64,000 bases of DNA from Turritopsis dohrnii (Eukaryota > Cnidaria > Hydrozoa > Anthoathecata > Oceaniidae), in contig BQMF02000177.1 in assembly GCA_027922465.2 (NCBI GenBank), positions 558,001 to 622,000 on the forward strand. Direction: 5' to 3'. Of the stretch, positions 13,520-24,157 are shown piece after piece (positions within the stretch are counted from its first letter, which is position 1; each line of letters begins with the position of its first letter). The translations under genes and the position numbers were made by a program. The notes below the pieces were generated by a model, which was not told the DNA's origin, made no database searches, and saw nothing but the letters and a program-made list of their open reading frames with translations.

Positions 13520-13882
13520 GTTCGGATTTTTCCTTCGAACTGGATCTGTGTAACTAACACAACGAGCTGTTACCTTCCTTTCATACCATAGAGAAGCGCA
13601 ACCTTGTATCACTGATTCGATGCTCGTAAGCTCCAAGTTATCTCGTGATCGTAGTAGTTGGTGGATTCCAACACGAATCACAATAACATCACGTCAGAGA
13701 TGGATTTCTCTGCAACATTAGTTACATATCGATAACGAGGATTGAACACCATGAATCGATAGCTCAGTTGGTAGAGCGATAGGACTGGAATTCCTAGGTC
13801 GTGGGTTCATATTCCGCTTGGTTTGGAGTTTTCCTTCGAACTGGGTCTGTGTAACTAACACAACGAGCTGTTACCTTCCTTT
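13520..13882 (+). mobile_element. tRNA-derived SINE, apparently dimeric
   Basis: A tRNA-like head lies at about 13752-13818, with an A box (TAGCTCAGTTGGTAGAGCG) and a B box (GGGTTCATATTCC). An anticodon-like stem TAGGA/TCCTA encloses a loop containing GGA, so a Ser-type ancestry is possible. The roughly 60-bp tail (TTTTCCTTCGAACTGG... CTGTTACCTTCCTTT) occurs twice, before and after the head. The whole is flanked by TTCAATATT on both sides, a likely target duplication. Confidence 0.7.
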
Positions 13883-14239
13883 TTCAATATTACGATTAGG
13901 TATTTGAATCATTATGCATTTGAAATCTTTTCTCTTTTAGAGAAGCAAAATAAAAAATACAATAGCAATATAGAAATGAAACTCATCGTTTAAATCATGA
14001 TGTCGATGGTTGGTGGAGAACACAACAGAAAAACGGTTGGAAGGTATCAATTTCTTTTTAATTCACATTTTGTAATGTTATTCAATGTTCGCTTTTGTGT
14101 GTTTGGGTAAATAGTTATGAATTATGTATTTCTTTTTTTACACTAAAGTTTACTTCTTTTAATCTGCGTGTACAATATGCACTTCTTTGATGTATTGCCA
14201 TTTGTTTCTGCGTTAAATCTTCTGCATGTAAAAACATGA

Positions 14240-14990
14240 TTTTGAAGTAGGATGTTGAATGCTGTGGTGTACAGGTTGGTTTGCATTAGTTTTATTTTGA
14301 CTTGTTTGAAGTTGAATTTATTTTGCATTTTCTGTGTATCAAAAATATAGTTTTCGATCAATAGTAGGGCATTTTAAGCGTTGAGATGTTTCATTATAAT
14401 TCGCGTCTCCAGGATAAAAAATAATTTTCATTCATATTAGCTCCAGTGTTAGTAAACCTATGGAAACATTTTATGCTTGATGTTATATACACTTATGCAC
14501 ATCATAGTAGTGGGATGTTTAATGCTTGGGTATATAGCTTTGCATCAATTTTTTTTCTGATTTGTTTTGCGTAATTAAGTGACTATTGAAAGATATGATT
14601 CTCGCTCAATACTAAGTACAATATTTCGATGTTTGGTGGTTTCATGTCTCCCAGGAAAAAAATCTTTTTTTCAGTTCAGCTCCATTATTGATTGAATCTG
14701 TAAAATCATTTTTACATGTAATATTTGCATACAACAGTGTGGCACTCAACATTGAAATTTGGCTTTTGCTTGATTTTTAGTAATATTAACCATATTTTTT
14801 TTCTGAAAACTGAAACATTTATTGTGATCAAAAATTATAATTCTCAGGAAAGATTTTAACTGATTCAGTTGCTTTACAAATGATCATTAGTGATAAATAA
14901 GGAATAACCTTCATTTTCAATGTAGAAGACTTTTAATTAGTTATTTTTTTGTGTTTTAACTCTTTTTTCATATAAATACTTTATATATAC
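14240..14990. other. No recognisable gene
   Basis: AT-rich sequence between the decayed Helitron and the palindrome block that begins near 15018. Only short frames without motifs are visible. The left border of the 15-20 kb candidate transposon probably lies here but I could not place it. Confidence 0.4.
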
Positions 14991-15017
14991 TTTCATATAA
15001 ATTAGGAATCAGCAATT

Positions 15018-15240
15018 ACTGATTCTTTTAAATAAAGTATCAGTATCAAACAAGAAGAATTGAATGAAATGCGAAACTTAGGTTGCTGGGAGAAGTTATT
15101 ACTGATTTTATAAAATCAGTAATTACTGATTTTCTTTTACAAGGTTCAGTATTAAATATTCCAGAGATGAACAAAATACGAAATTGTAATTCTGGAAACA
15201 GTTATTACTGATTTTCTAAAATCAGTAATTACTGATTTTT
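15018..15240. repeat. Palindromic tandem units left of the two-gene element
   Basis: Two related units of about 105 bp each end in overlapping palindromes: a 26-bp near-perfect one at 15098-15123 and 15204-15229, and one centred on ATCAGTAATTACTGAT at 15112-15133 and 15218-15239. A third, weaker copy sits near 15010-15027. The same palindrome recurs at 20587-20608, on the far side of the two genes. They look like transposase binding sites or subterminal repeats. Confidence 0.75.
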
Positions 15241-15402
15241 TTGTTTGTTTGCTCAATCAATACAAATCTTATTTTGCATGGATCAACTCGCGCACCAAAA
15301 TGAAGGAAAAGAATAAAAGGGTTACTTGCACATGGCAGCTATTGACAATCAAACTTGGTGATGTACAAAATATTTACAGAAACAAATAAATACAACATTA
15401 TC

Positions 15403-16539
15403 CTAATTATAATTCGACATTGGAATGTTCCAGTGTTTTTCAAACAATAACGTTACGTACGCTCTTCTTCTGTGATTCCCTCCAATAGTGTGAAACGTGT
15501 AATTAAGCAAATTATTTTCACTGAATTGATTTGCATTCTGTACATCGGCGACGAGGCATAATAACGGATCCGGACAAAATATTGGGTTCTCTTTAAATTC
15601 CTTTGTTAGTCTTTTCACAAACTCTTCATCAATACTTCTCACCATAAAGTCATCAGCAGGAGCGGTTTTGAGACCGGATGTGAAATAGCTCTAAATGAAA
15701 ACAACAATTTTCGAGAGGGGTGTTTGTTTTTGAGAGACAGCGATGATACAAAGTTCACTTACTTTCCATGAATTTATGTTCTTTTTGTAAACGCTGAAGG
15801 AACTCAGAGCAACTCTCGATTTTGTTATCGTTAATTCCTGGCAGATTTTTATTGCTGCTTTCAGGCATCAATGTGGAAAACTCGTGACTTTTTCTTTTTC
15901 TACGCTTTGACAATGTATCTTTGTTATCTTCATCATTTTCATAATCTGAATAATCGAATTCGATACTGAATTCATCGGATAGTGTGCTAGTAATTGTGGC
16001 ATTCTCGGTAGCCTGTTTAGTAAATTCTTTAATAAAAAATTCAAGATCGAAACAATAGTGCTGGTAATATCGCGACTCTTGATTCTTCGTCCATTCAAAA
16101 TCTTCGAGTTGAAGTGATGTGGCTTTATTATCCACGAACTTAAACTTTAAAAAAAAAATTAAAACAGTGAAAATAAATTTTGATAACGTATGTTATAGGA
16201 AAGAGTGTTTTAAAAATATTTCATTAACCATTCCAAAAATTTCGACATTTTATTTCCACATGTTGTTTCCCAGATCTTTCTGGGTTTTTTTACGTTTTTC
16301 GGGAAGTCATCAAAATAAAATTAAGATTCTAGATTAGTCACAGTTCTTACCCAAATGTTGTCGGAATCATCTTTCGAAAATGCTTTTTTAACCAAATCAA
16401 ATTCAGCTTCTTTTGAGCGCAAAGGTTGGTGATTCGACGATGTGTATATTTTGTAACCAGACTCTTTCTTTACAAAATACCATCCTTTACTCTCTTTTCG
16501 TTTTTGAACTCGACGAGATGATTTATCATTACTAGCCAT
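15403..16539 (-). pseudogene. ParB/sulfiredoxin-like protein, truncated
   Basis: Three exons are read from splice sites: 16539-16351, 16144-15763 and 15690-15403. The start is Met-Ala-Ser at 16539, chosen over an upstream Met because the protein becomes Lys/Arg-rich and collinear there. Exon 2 is acidic and ends in a basic patch. Exon 3 carries a core resembling ParB/sulfiredoxin-like proteins: a ...ENPIFCPDPLL... segment, then YTFHTIGGNHRRRAY, where GGNHRR corresponds to the family's GGxHRxxA-type nucleotide-binding motif. Such IGGNHSR-type proteins are, as I recall, multicopy in corals and fish. The frame stops soon after, so the C-terminal part of the domain is missing. It is transcribed away from the DUF7869-like gene. 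It could instead be an intact short paralogue. Confidence 0.5.
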
Positions 16540-17007
16540 GTTGATCAGATCTGATTGCATGTGCTGTATGGTTATGAGGTTATATATGATCGCTCACTCA
16601 AAGTATCCTGGGATTGTTATCAGTTTCCAATAGCTTGTGAAAATCTTACGTCAATAACTACACTTATCCAAACAAAAGTTAAAAACACGATAAAACGGTA
16701 GCGCACGCGAGTAAAAACTTTCAAATTAATTATTAAATGTATTCCTTTAATTGACAACAAATAAAAGACAACAAATGCAAAAATTGCACGTTCATCGTGA
16801 TGAGTACGTGTGAAAAAGAACCAGCTGCAAAAACATAACCTCTCTTTGAGAATCGTAATGAAAACCGACAAAACATTTACTAGCAGGTTCTATTTACACT
16901 TTATTGTTTTACAGCATGATCATTATGTTAAGATTTTTTCTTGCGTAATGAATTGAGAGGAAAAATTTAGAAATGATAATTTTCGAAATCGTTGGAAATG
17001 AAACGCC
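16540..17007. promoter_or_regulatory. Shared upstream region of two divergent genes
   Basis: About 470 bp separate the start of the minus-strand ParB-like gene from the ATG of the plus-strand DUF7869-like gene. No other gene is credible here. By position it would hold both promoters. I see no defined motif beyond AT-rich stretches. Confidence 0.3.
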
Positions 17008-20000
17008 ATGGAACCGTTCTGCTCAACGCCAAAAAGACAAAAAAAAGACTCGCTTTCGAGCAGTTCTTCGATTAGCGTTGCGTCAGCATATTTTGACGAG
17101 TCTAAAAACGTAACTGATGACACCGTTATTTCGGAAGTGGAGTTTCCCAATAGTAGTAATTTTTCTGCAGATCATTCAATTACGCTGTTAAAATCTCTTT
17201 GTGAAGAGAACACAACTATTGAAATTCAATCTGATCCAACACTTATTAGTAAATCAAGTGAAAATACAATCAATAATGGAGACAATAATTCAGGTAGGAG
17301 AATTTAAAGTTGATTTCATTTTTTGTAACGAATTTTATAAACGCTTTTTTATAATTGTATCCATTATTTCAATCATAATGCACCTTTTTATAGATAATGA
17401 AGAGTTGTATGATACTGTTAAGACAACTGTTGAAAAAGCTGAAATTCAACATGTTTTCTCAGTTCTACACTGCTGTTCAAAGAACTGTTTGAAAGAAATC
17501 TCTTCCTCTGAAAAACTGTTAATTCGAAAAGATTTTCAAAGGTTATCTAAGTTCAACCAAAATGAACAATTACTGGAATCATTTAAAACATTTATAGGCG
17601 CCGGTTCAAGGTATGTTTCGATATTGTTACTTGTCTGCAATCTTTGTAAGAGTTACAGAAGAGTTGAAATCTTACACTCACTCGATAGTGCAGTTGCGTT
17701 GATAAAACGTCGGATTATAATCCGAAAAGAAAATTTATGAAGAAAACTTCTGACTTAAAAGGAAGTCAAAAACACGACTAAAACAAAAAACCTTATATTA
17801 TTATAAAAAAACCTGCCCAGGCTATGGCGCGCCAAACGTGACATTAATACTTAGAAGACACTAACAGTTTCATTTTATTGCTTCTCTTTCCATAAATTTG
17901 AAAAAATCATAACTATCTTTTCTAGGGATACAACAGATGTGAGAAAAGCAGTTTATCATGTACGCGGATTGACACTATGTTTTGAGAGCTGGTACAAACT
18001 TCTAGGAGTTAAACACTCACAAGTTCGTGCAGTGATAAAGTGGTTCAAGAGTGGTTATGACAGCATTCCCCAAACAAATAAAACTTCTGGAAAGTTTGCT
18101 AAAAAATCCAACATTGTCAGAGCTTGGATGAGTAGTTATTTCAACAATTCTGGGGAAAAATGCCAATGAGAAATGAAATTCATCTACCAGAATTTCTTAC
18201 TAAAACTCGAGTCCATGCAATCATGAAAGAGGACATTATGAATCAAAAGGATCCAATATTAATTAAGTTTTTCAAGATTTTGTCGCTTGTGGCTATCGGA
18301 TTTTAGCCATGTCGTTATTCCACCTGTAAGTCTCAGCAAAAAAAATCATTTCTTATGCCAATTTATTTTTTCTTATGATATTTCTATCTTTACGCTTCAT
18401 TTTTTCAGCGTGATCGTATGTCAAAATGTGAGGTGTGCACAACACTTCGTGAAGAACGATTGTTATGTAAGGATAAATTGATGCGCACATACTTAGAAAA
18501 ACTATTTGAAGATCATAATAACTTACAAAGGTAAAATGTTATGATTTCAGAGAATAGTTTTATTACTAGTTTTATTACTCATGCTGTTTATCTGGTTGGA
18601 ATATTCTTATCCATAAATTGATGAATTTTCCATTGCTACAACCCTCGCCTCGTTCCTAATCCTTGTAATTATTACGTTATTCACCATAATGACAGAAAAT
18701 AATATCACTTTTTGTTAATGATACAGACGTCACTATTATTGTAAAAGTAAACAAAGTGAAGGCTGGTATGCGATGAATAAATTATGAATTTATGGATAGG
18801 AGTATTGTTGCATAGATAGGAGTTATTATTTCATTCAGAACTCATCGTTTGCGAAAACCTCAGTTTCTTTGTTTATTTCTTTTGACAACTTCTGAACATT
18901 TGTTTCGAAGATTATTGTTAGTCACATACCCACGAGCGATCGTGGGTATGGAAAACGTGGGCACGAAAAAAGCCGTCCATTTCATTGTTTTCATTTGAAC
19001 ATCCCACCGAACAAAAACATTAAAAATCACTGCTGAAGGAGTACAATGAAAATACACTTCTACGCAATGATTATGATTTTGTTAAAAAAATGAATTAACA
19101 CATTCACTTGAATGACGTCAACGCTCAATACAAAAGAATTTTTTATACACTTTCATTGTTTCAGTAATTGATTTATAACAAGAGAGTTGATTTAAATTCA
19201 TTGCTAAAAGATCAATTTTCTTGAACAAACAGATGCACCAGTTATTTTTTTCCTATTTCTCATTCATTCACGATCAAATCACGCTTACTCAGGAAATGAA
19301 ACAATACTTTAAGTTTACCTTATCATTTTCCTCATATTTCCGACATGTATTCATTCTTTATATTGAACAGCGAGATAAGTATTACAAACATCGAAGTAAA
19401 GCAAAACAAAATCCAGGAAAGTACATGACTTTGATTTTAGACGGAATGGATCAAGCAAAACTGCTGTTGCCACAACTTTGCAAACTTAGCAAAGCTTATT
19501 CCGATGCTTGGAAAATTAAAACCCATCTTACTGGAGTGTTATTTTTTTTATTTATTTTCTTTCTAATTTCATTAGGACTCAAAATTGCTAAAAGAAAGTT
19601 TACCGATTTTGGTAGAAATAAACAAAAGTTGCCAAGATTTTGAAAGATTACGTGTTGATATGCCAAAGTATTACCGTGGTTCAGCTCTGTTCAATGACAA
19701 GGATAAGGAAGAACTGTCTGAGATCATAAATCCCAACAGTGTTTATTATAAGCAACCTGAATTACCACATTGGCTGCTTCCTGATTTATGCTTACGTAAA
19801 CAAAGCATAACACAATTACCAATGATGACTGAAATTCCACGTAGTAACGCTTTTACTTGTATAGTTCAAGAAATGAACGAAAGTTCTTTGCCAGAGGTCA
19901 GTCAAGCACAGTTTTGAAATATTTTAAGAGAAGGTCAAGGAAAATGGTTACTTCAGCTCCGTTTAGAGTGAACAAATAGCACTACTAATTAGCACTAATT

Positions 20001-20474
20001 CATTAGGAGCAACGATTTGTAACGTAGCTATAAATGATTTATGCTGGTAATATTTTCTTGATTTAGGTTTACAACGGTCCTTATCAATCTGAAAAGAATT
20101 TGGTCATTAGAGTTGAAGAAGTTGATGACCATTTAAAAGATTTAAGGAACGGATCGATGGTGGCTGTGTTGTTAAAGGACAGTAAAACTTGGCCAGTAAT
20201 TGGGGAAGTTCTGGACCAACAAAAAGATGAAATTCATCTTCATTATTATAAGGGCGGCTATCGGAAGAAATGGGAACCACATATGGTCTATGATAAGCGC
20301 AGCAGAAAATCAATTCCATGGACTCAGTGGTTGCCTAAGTCATGCATTATTTTAAGTGACTTTACTCTAGATGACAGCAAACTAACGTCGCAGCAAGCAA
20401 AATTTTTGAAGTACAAATACCAGCAACTTCTCAATAACCAAACGAATGCTATAGAATTTTGTATAGAGGAGTAA
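17008..20474 (+). pseudogene. DUF7869-like transposase gene, core deleted and frameshifted
   Basis: Seven exons fit splice consensus: 17008-17293, 17394-17610, 17926-18325, 18409-18530, 19371-19535, 19576-19896 and 20067-20474. The N-terminal exon is Ser-rich with a basic KRQKK patch. Recognisable pieces in order are GEK/MPMRNEIHLPEFL, a Cys pair (SKCEVCTTLREER), and LILDGMDQAKLLLPQL with its first putative catalytic Asp and ...KTHLTG. The last exon has a basic WPVIGEVLD...HYYKGGYRKKWEP segment. From memory these match the order in DUF7869 proteins of fish and cnidarians. The family's middle part (QLDN...ENK and GHTHED motifs) is absent between HLTG and the sixth exon. One-base frameshifts near 18165 and 18270 break exon 3. 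It is thus a non-functional copy, probably the transposase gene of this element. Confidence 0.65.
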
Positions 20475-20479
20475 TGTCG

Positions 20480-20640
20480 ATATCAATACCGATATTTCCA
20501 TTTTTTTCTCACAAAAATCAGTAAAGATCGATTTTTCCATTTTTTTTACAAAAATCGATTATAATTACTGATTTTTCACTTTTCACAAAAATCAGTAATT
20601 ACTGATTTTTCATCTTTACACTAAAAAAACAGTATTAATC
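20480..20640. repeat. Palindromic repeats right of the two-gene element
   Basis: Several AAAATCAGTAA / ATTACTGATTTT half-sites are clustered here, with one full palindrome at 20587-20608 identical to the left-side ones. They begin only a few bases after the stop codon of the DUF7869-like gene, supporting a shared mobile unit spanning about 15.0-20.6 kb. Confidence 0.7.
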
Positions 20641-21164
20641 GATAATACTTTCGAAAGAATTTCCATTTTTGATATATCCTGATAAAATGTTCTTGTATTC
20701 ATTGATTTTTAAGGTGATCAGTGAGAAAAAACATACTTTAGTAAAATTTGATGTGTTATTACTTTTTATATAACTTAGAAATCAAACATCCATATTTCCT
20801 AACAAGATTTTACTTATTTTTATCTTCTTCGATTTTTAACTGATATTAATTTCATCAATCGCCTGTATTTTGAGACGCAGCTTTACAAAGTTAGTAAATT
20901 TGAAGTCTATACCGAATAAGGAATTACCAGTTGTTATATGTAAGTACAGTAAAAATAAAGAACCTCAGAACGTGACACAACAGCTTGAAACAAAATTAGT
21001 AACACAGATCTATTTTTTCATCGAATTTCGAATTTTTTTAGTAGTAAAATCAAAAACATACAGAATTATACCGATTTTAAGAAAAGGCCAAATTACACAT
21101 TTGATTGCCACACTGTTATACGCATTTATGCAAATTATAATTACTGGCTTTTGTATATCTCAGT
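20641..21164. other. No recognisable gene
   Basis: AT-rich spacer between the palindromic repeats and the Penelope-like element. One 100-codon frame at 20870-21172 has no motif and looks fortuitous. Confidence 0.4.
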
Positions 21165-21283
21165 TACAATAAAGAAAGACAAAGTATTTGTTAGAACTCT
21201 GAGTTTCTTCGCTAAGATTCATCAGCTAACTAAACCGAAAACGGTAAAAATTATAATGTAATGGCATCTCAATTGACGCCATT

Positions 21284-21718
21284 TTATATATCTTGGAGTT
21301 TGAGCTTATTTTGGTGACGGTATTTAGACACCAGTTCATCGCGAGAGTTCAATACGTTCTTGTTGATGGATTGTTCTTCGATGATCAGAAACTTTTCACT
21401 CAAACACAGATTGCATTTTCCGGTCGTTGGGTTGTAGGGTGCGCATTTCTTCTTGATCTTCCAGGTTACATAAAAACCATAGTTTTTTCTTTTCAACCTC
21501 CACACTTTCTTTAAAAGTTCTTTGTCGGTTTCATAACGTTGATGGTTAAATAATTTTTTGTGGGTGGCAAATCGTCTTTTGAAAGTTGTTTCTGTCATTC
21601 CGATGTAGGATTTCGGGGTGTAATTTGGTTTATTGGATGTTATGGTTGCTTCGTAGACTATGTTTGTTGACAAGCAGTGGTTGCTTAAGAGACAGGATTT
21701 TTTTGTAAACAGTTGCAT
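21284..21718 (-). pseudogene. GIY-YIG endonuclease domain of the PLE
   Basis: The frame reads ...NIVYEATITS...KSYIGMTETTFKRRFATHKKLF..., a GIY-YIG nuclease core with the YIG equivalent (SYIG), the conserved Arg (KRRF) and the helix His. A Cys-containing stretch (CNLCLSEKFLIIEE) follows, which includes the C-terminal catalytic Glu region. In PLEs this domain nicks the target for reverse transcription. It is the 3' end of the RT frame. An upstream Cys cluster (CNCLQKN) lies across a frame break near 21700. A partner copy in reverse orientation is at 24866-25087. Confidence 0.7.
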
Positions 21719-22460
21719 GTTCGTTCTGCGGTTTCTTCTTTCCGGAAGATGGATTTGTTGTGGTTGTTGATGATGGCCTTCATGTTCGGTGTACAGCTGT
21801 AACTGATTTTGACTGTGTGACGGTTGAACAGTTTTCTGTATTTGCGATTAACAGGAAAGTGTCGGTCGAGAAGATGAAGGAAATACTTTCCAATATTTGT
21901 GGAAACATTTTTCGAGAATGGCGGGTTGAACCAGATAATGTTGCGTTTGCGTTTGTTATCGTTTGTTTGGCTGGTCATGTTGTTTGGCTTTTGGTATTTC
22001 AAGGTGTGTTTATATCCGCATCTGTCAAGAGAATCTTAGTAGTATTTTGCTGACTCAGTGAAAATGGCTTTGTAACTGGATAGGGATTTGAGTCTCTTCT
22101 CCATTGAAAGTGGTAATTGTTTGACTATAGTTGGTGGGTGATTCGATTTGGCGTTGATGTACATGGTCTCATCGTTTGGTTTTCGATATGGTCTATACGT
22201 ACCGTCAATTAGGTTTAACATTACGTCTAAGAAGTTTACGATTTTGAGATTGCATTCGATTTCTAAGTCGAGACCGTTTTTCTTGAAGATTGCATGGAAG
22301 TGTTTTCTCGTTGCGTCGGCTTGTAGTCCACTGATGTTTTTGAGCTAGCCCGTCGTCTCTGTAAAGACCTATATTGGCTTTGTTGTATGATTTCCATATA
22401 GTGTAAAGTAAGTACAATCCTACGATTTCACATACTTTCGAGCCGTCGTACGCACCTATT
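21719..22460 (-). pseudogene. PLE reverse transcriptase, palm to C-terminus
   Basis: In reading order: GAYDGSKVCEIVGLYLL; the catalytic box GLYRDDGLA (the YxDD motif, with Asp-Asp intact); after frame changes, GTYRPYRKPNDETMYINAKS and an Asn-His-Pro-Pro segment; then RKRNIIWFNPPFSKNV... and ...KISYSCTPNMKAIINNHNK. This motif order is typical of a PLE-type reverse transcriptase I recall from hydrozoans and other invertebrates. At least two frameshifts separate the blocks. Confidence 0.7.
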
Positions 22461-23536
22461 AGGGACCTTACGCCAGGGACGCCTTCTATGGGGACGCCAT
22501 GAGTCTGGGAAAAGTCGTGAAGGCGTCCAGTGGAAGGTGTCCTGTAATTACAGATCCGTACGAAATATTTGGGCGACGTTCTTTTTTGCGTAAAAAATCT
22601 GCCATATTTGTTTACATTCTTCAAGAAAGAATTTATTCAAGAAAATAGAAAAAACAAGCAAAAAACACAAAAAATGCCAGCTTTAAGGGATGTAAGGGAT
22701 GCTTTGCTGATATCTCATGCAATTGATGTGATTGATGATGTTGAGTTTGCCTTGTTATATGATCATCCCACTCAGATTTTATGTCAAAAAGAAATTGATC
22801 AATTTCACTGGGATTATCATTTGATCCTGATGCACCTTCCTGTTCCCTCATACGACTATTATAATGTCCAACCAGCAGTTTCGTTCTGTCTCGAACAGAC
22901 TTCTGGTTAACAGTGAATTTCAATTCACAAACACTATTCAAATCACTTGCAACAGACGACCATACATGTCCACTTTCTTTCGTTCCTGGTTTGAATAAGT
23001 AAGGACGCATGAGTAGGATTTCAAGACACAACATTACATCATGAGCATCAGTCCATTTCATGATGCTGTAGGGAGAGAAAATAAAGATATTACTACATCA
23101 TGCTTTTCCAAAGAAACGTTTCCACAAAATGCTAGGGCATGAGTAAATTTGTGTTATAGTCTGGGCCACTAGGACGAGAAAAAAATATGACCATAGTTAT
23201 GAAACAAAATCAAACAAAAAATATCCAAATGTCAACAAAAAATCTTCCTTGTTATGTAAAACCATTCTTACGATATTTTTGAGAGGGTGTACATTATGTA
23301 AAATCAATATAATGATTTGAAATTTCAAGATATTTACCTTTTTTTCTGTTCTTCACCACCAGATTTTTCCATCTTTCTGCTCCTAAGAGGACGACTGCAA
23401 ATCTGGCCTTTTCACGTTGTCGACTGACACTCGACCTGCTAAAATCGTGGGTGATTCCCCAGCAAGCATGCGCAGTACGAAAAAATTCCTAAATTGGCGG
23501 CGTCCACCTAGAAGCCGTCCCAGGCATAAGGTCCCT
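22461..23536. mobile_element. DNA transposon coding a Myb/SANT-like protein
   Basis: The ends are inverted repeats of about 38 bp: AGGGACCTTACGCCAGGGAC on the left, and on the right, read inward, AGGGACCTTATGCCTGGGAC, both continuing to GGACGCC. It splits the PLE between the codons for DVT and GAYDG, so removing it restores order; the junction bases suggest a TA-containing target. It encodes one Myb/SANT-like frame but no DDE transposase, so it is partial or depends on a helper. It may belong to the Harbinger/ISL2EU group; this is inference from the Myb-like protein. Confidence 0.65.
22633..23061 (-). CDS. Myb/SANT-like DNA-binding protein
   Basis: The 142-residue frame opens MKWTDAHDVMLCLEIL, a typical first helix of a Myb/SANT or MADF-like domain. 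It continues with a Trp-containing second helix (HVWSSVASDLNSV) and a third helix in KFTVNQKSVRDRTKLLVGHY. A linker (REQEGASG) and an acidic helix (FLFDIKSEWDD) follow, an arrangement I recall in cnidarian transposon-linked Myb/SANT proteins. Such proteins bind transposon ends or help nuclear import of a transposase. The frame is intact from Met to stop. The C-terminus is hydrophobic, Phe-rich and may be a read-through tail. It sits alone between the TIRs. Confidence 0.6.
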   Translation of the reverse strand: MKWTDAHDVMLCLEILLMRPYLFKPGTKESGHVWSSVASDLNSVCELKFTVNQKSVRDRTKLLVGHYNSRMREQEGASGSNDNPSEIDQFLFDIKSEWDDHITRQTQHHQSHQLHEISAKHPLHPLKLAFFVFFACFFYFLE

Positions 23537-23704
23537 GTAGTTACATCGAACGAGTCGTTATTTTTCTTTACCCAAGGTTGTTTATCGTTGTAAAAAAGCG
23601 ACTTATGGGAATGTCTGATAATTTTGAAATAACCATCTGATATTTTGACGTGTTTTGCAGCAAATATGATTGCATTCCTCAAGAGCTTTTCTGTGATTGA
23701 AGTG
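23537..23704 (-). pseudogene. PLE reverse transcriptase, middle block
   Basis: The frame ITEKLLRNAIIFAAKH...HSHKSLFYNDKQPWVKKNNDSFDVT corresponds to the finger/palm region between the first catalytic Asp and the YDG motif. It is cut on the left (plus-strand sense) by the Myb-coding transposon and on the right by the SINE tail. Confidence 0.65.
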
Positions 23705-23803
23705 TATCTATTTATTTATTTGTTTGTTTGTTTGTTTGTTTGTTTGTTCGTTTGTATGTTTGTTTGTTTATTTGTTTGTTTATTCATTTGCTTGTATATT
23801 CAT

Positions 23804-23838
<35 letters not shown>

Positions 23839-24157
23839 TTCATGTGGTATTGTTTTACGTGGTTAGCCTCACTCAGTTGCTGCTGCATCTGCTTTCCAGG
23901 AGGGGCCACGGCTTAGGTTGGAGGCTCCGAAGTATTTGACACTCTCATGAGTGACACAAACCCAATCAAGGGCCTATGCTCTTCTTGATGACCTCCTGCA
24001 ACACCCGATGTATCATCTACCCAATTTGCCTCACATGGCATGGGTCGAACCGGCGCTATGGTACATTCACTTGCGCATGGTGAATCGCCGCCAATGGGAA
24101 ATGAACCCCGATCTCTCGCATGACATACGAGAGTGATAACCACTATACTACGGCGCC
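23705..24157 (-). mobile_element. tRNA-Asp-derived SINE with (AATA)n tail
   Basis: On the minus strand it starts GGCGCCGTAGTATAGTGGTT (A box) and continues with an anticodon arm whose loop contains GTC, then a B box GGGGTTCATTTCCC, all closely similar to eukaryotic tRNA-Asp. A tRNA-unrelated body of about 250 bp follows, then a long AATA/AAAC tail (23705-23842). It interrupts the PLE inside the RT, between a block ending KGFHSLF and a block starting ITEKLLRNA. Confidence 0.8.

Larger units (their letters stand above)
10408..14230 (+). mobile_element. Old Helitron unit with later insertions
   Basis: The 5' end TCTATATATACTAATTCGC is intact. The body aligns in pieces with the 34-36 kb unit: about 11640-11960, 12200-12430, 13200-13330 and 13890-14230. 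It is interrupted by a Tc1/mariner-type MITE (12448-13191) and a SINE (13520-13882). A local duplication of about 75 bp (10871-10925 and 10950-11010, both ending in ATGGCCATG) is also present. No CTAG end was found, so the 3' border is approximate. Confidence 0.5.

Noticed and set aside
13749..13820. A tRNA-Ser gene
   Set aside because: No long variable arm and no matching acceptor stem; it is flanked by SINE tails.
16620..16871. A separate hydrophobic gene on the minus strand between the divergent genes
   Set aside because: Low-complexity composition, no motif, and it lies in the presumed shared promoter.
18925..18950. CATACCCACG inverted repeat as a regulatory site
   Set aside because: A single 10-bp-arm hairpin within an intron of a pseudogene, with no second copy seen.
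23645..23939. Long Cys/Phe/Leu-repeat frames on the plus strand
   Set aside because: They are translations of the (GTTT)n/(ATTT)n SINE tail, not a gene.
24040..24157. A tRNA-Asp gene on the minus strand
   Set aside because: The tRNA-like part runs straight into a SINE body and lacks a proper 3' acceptor stem; it is a SINE head.
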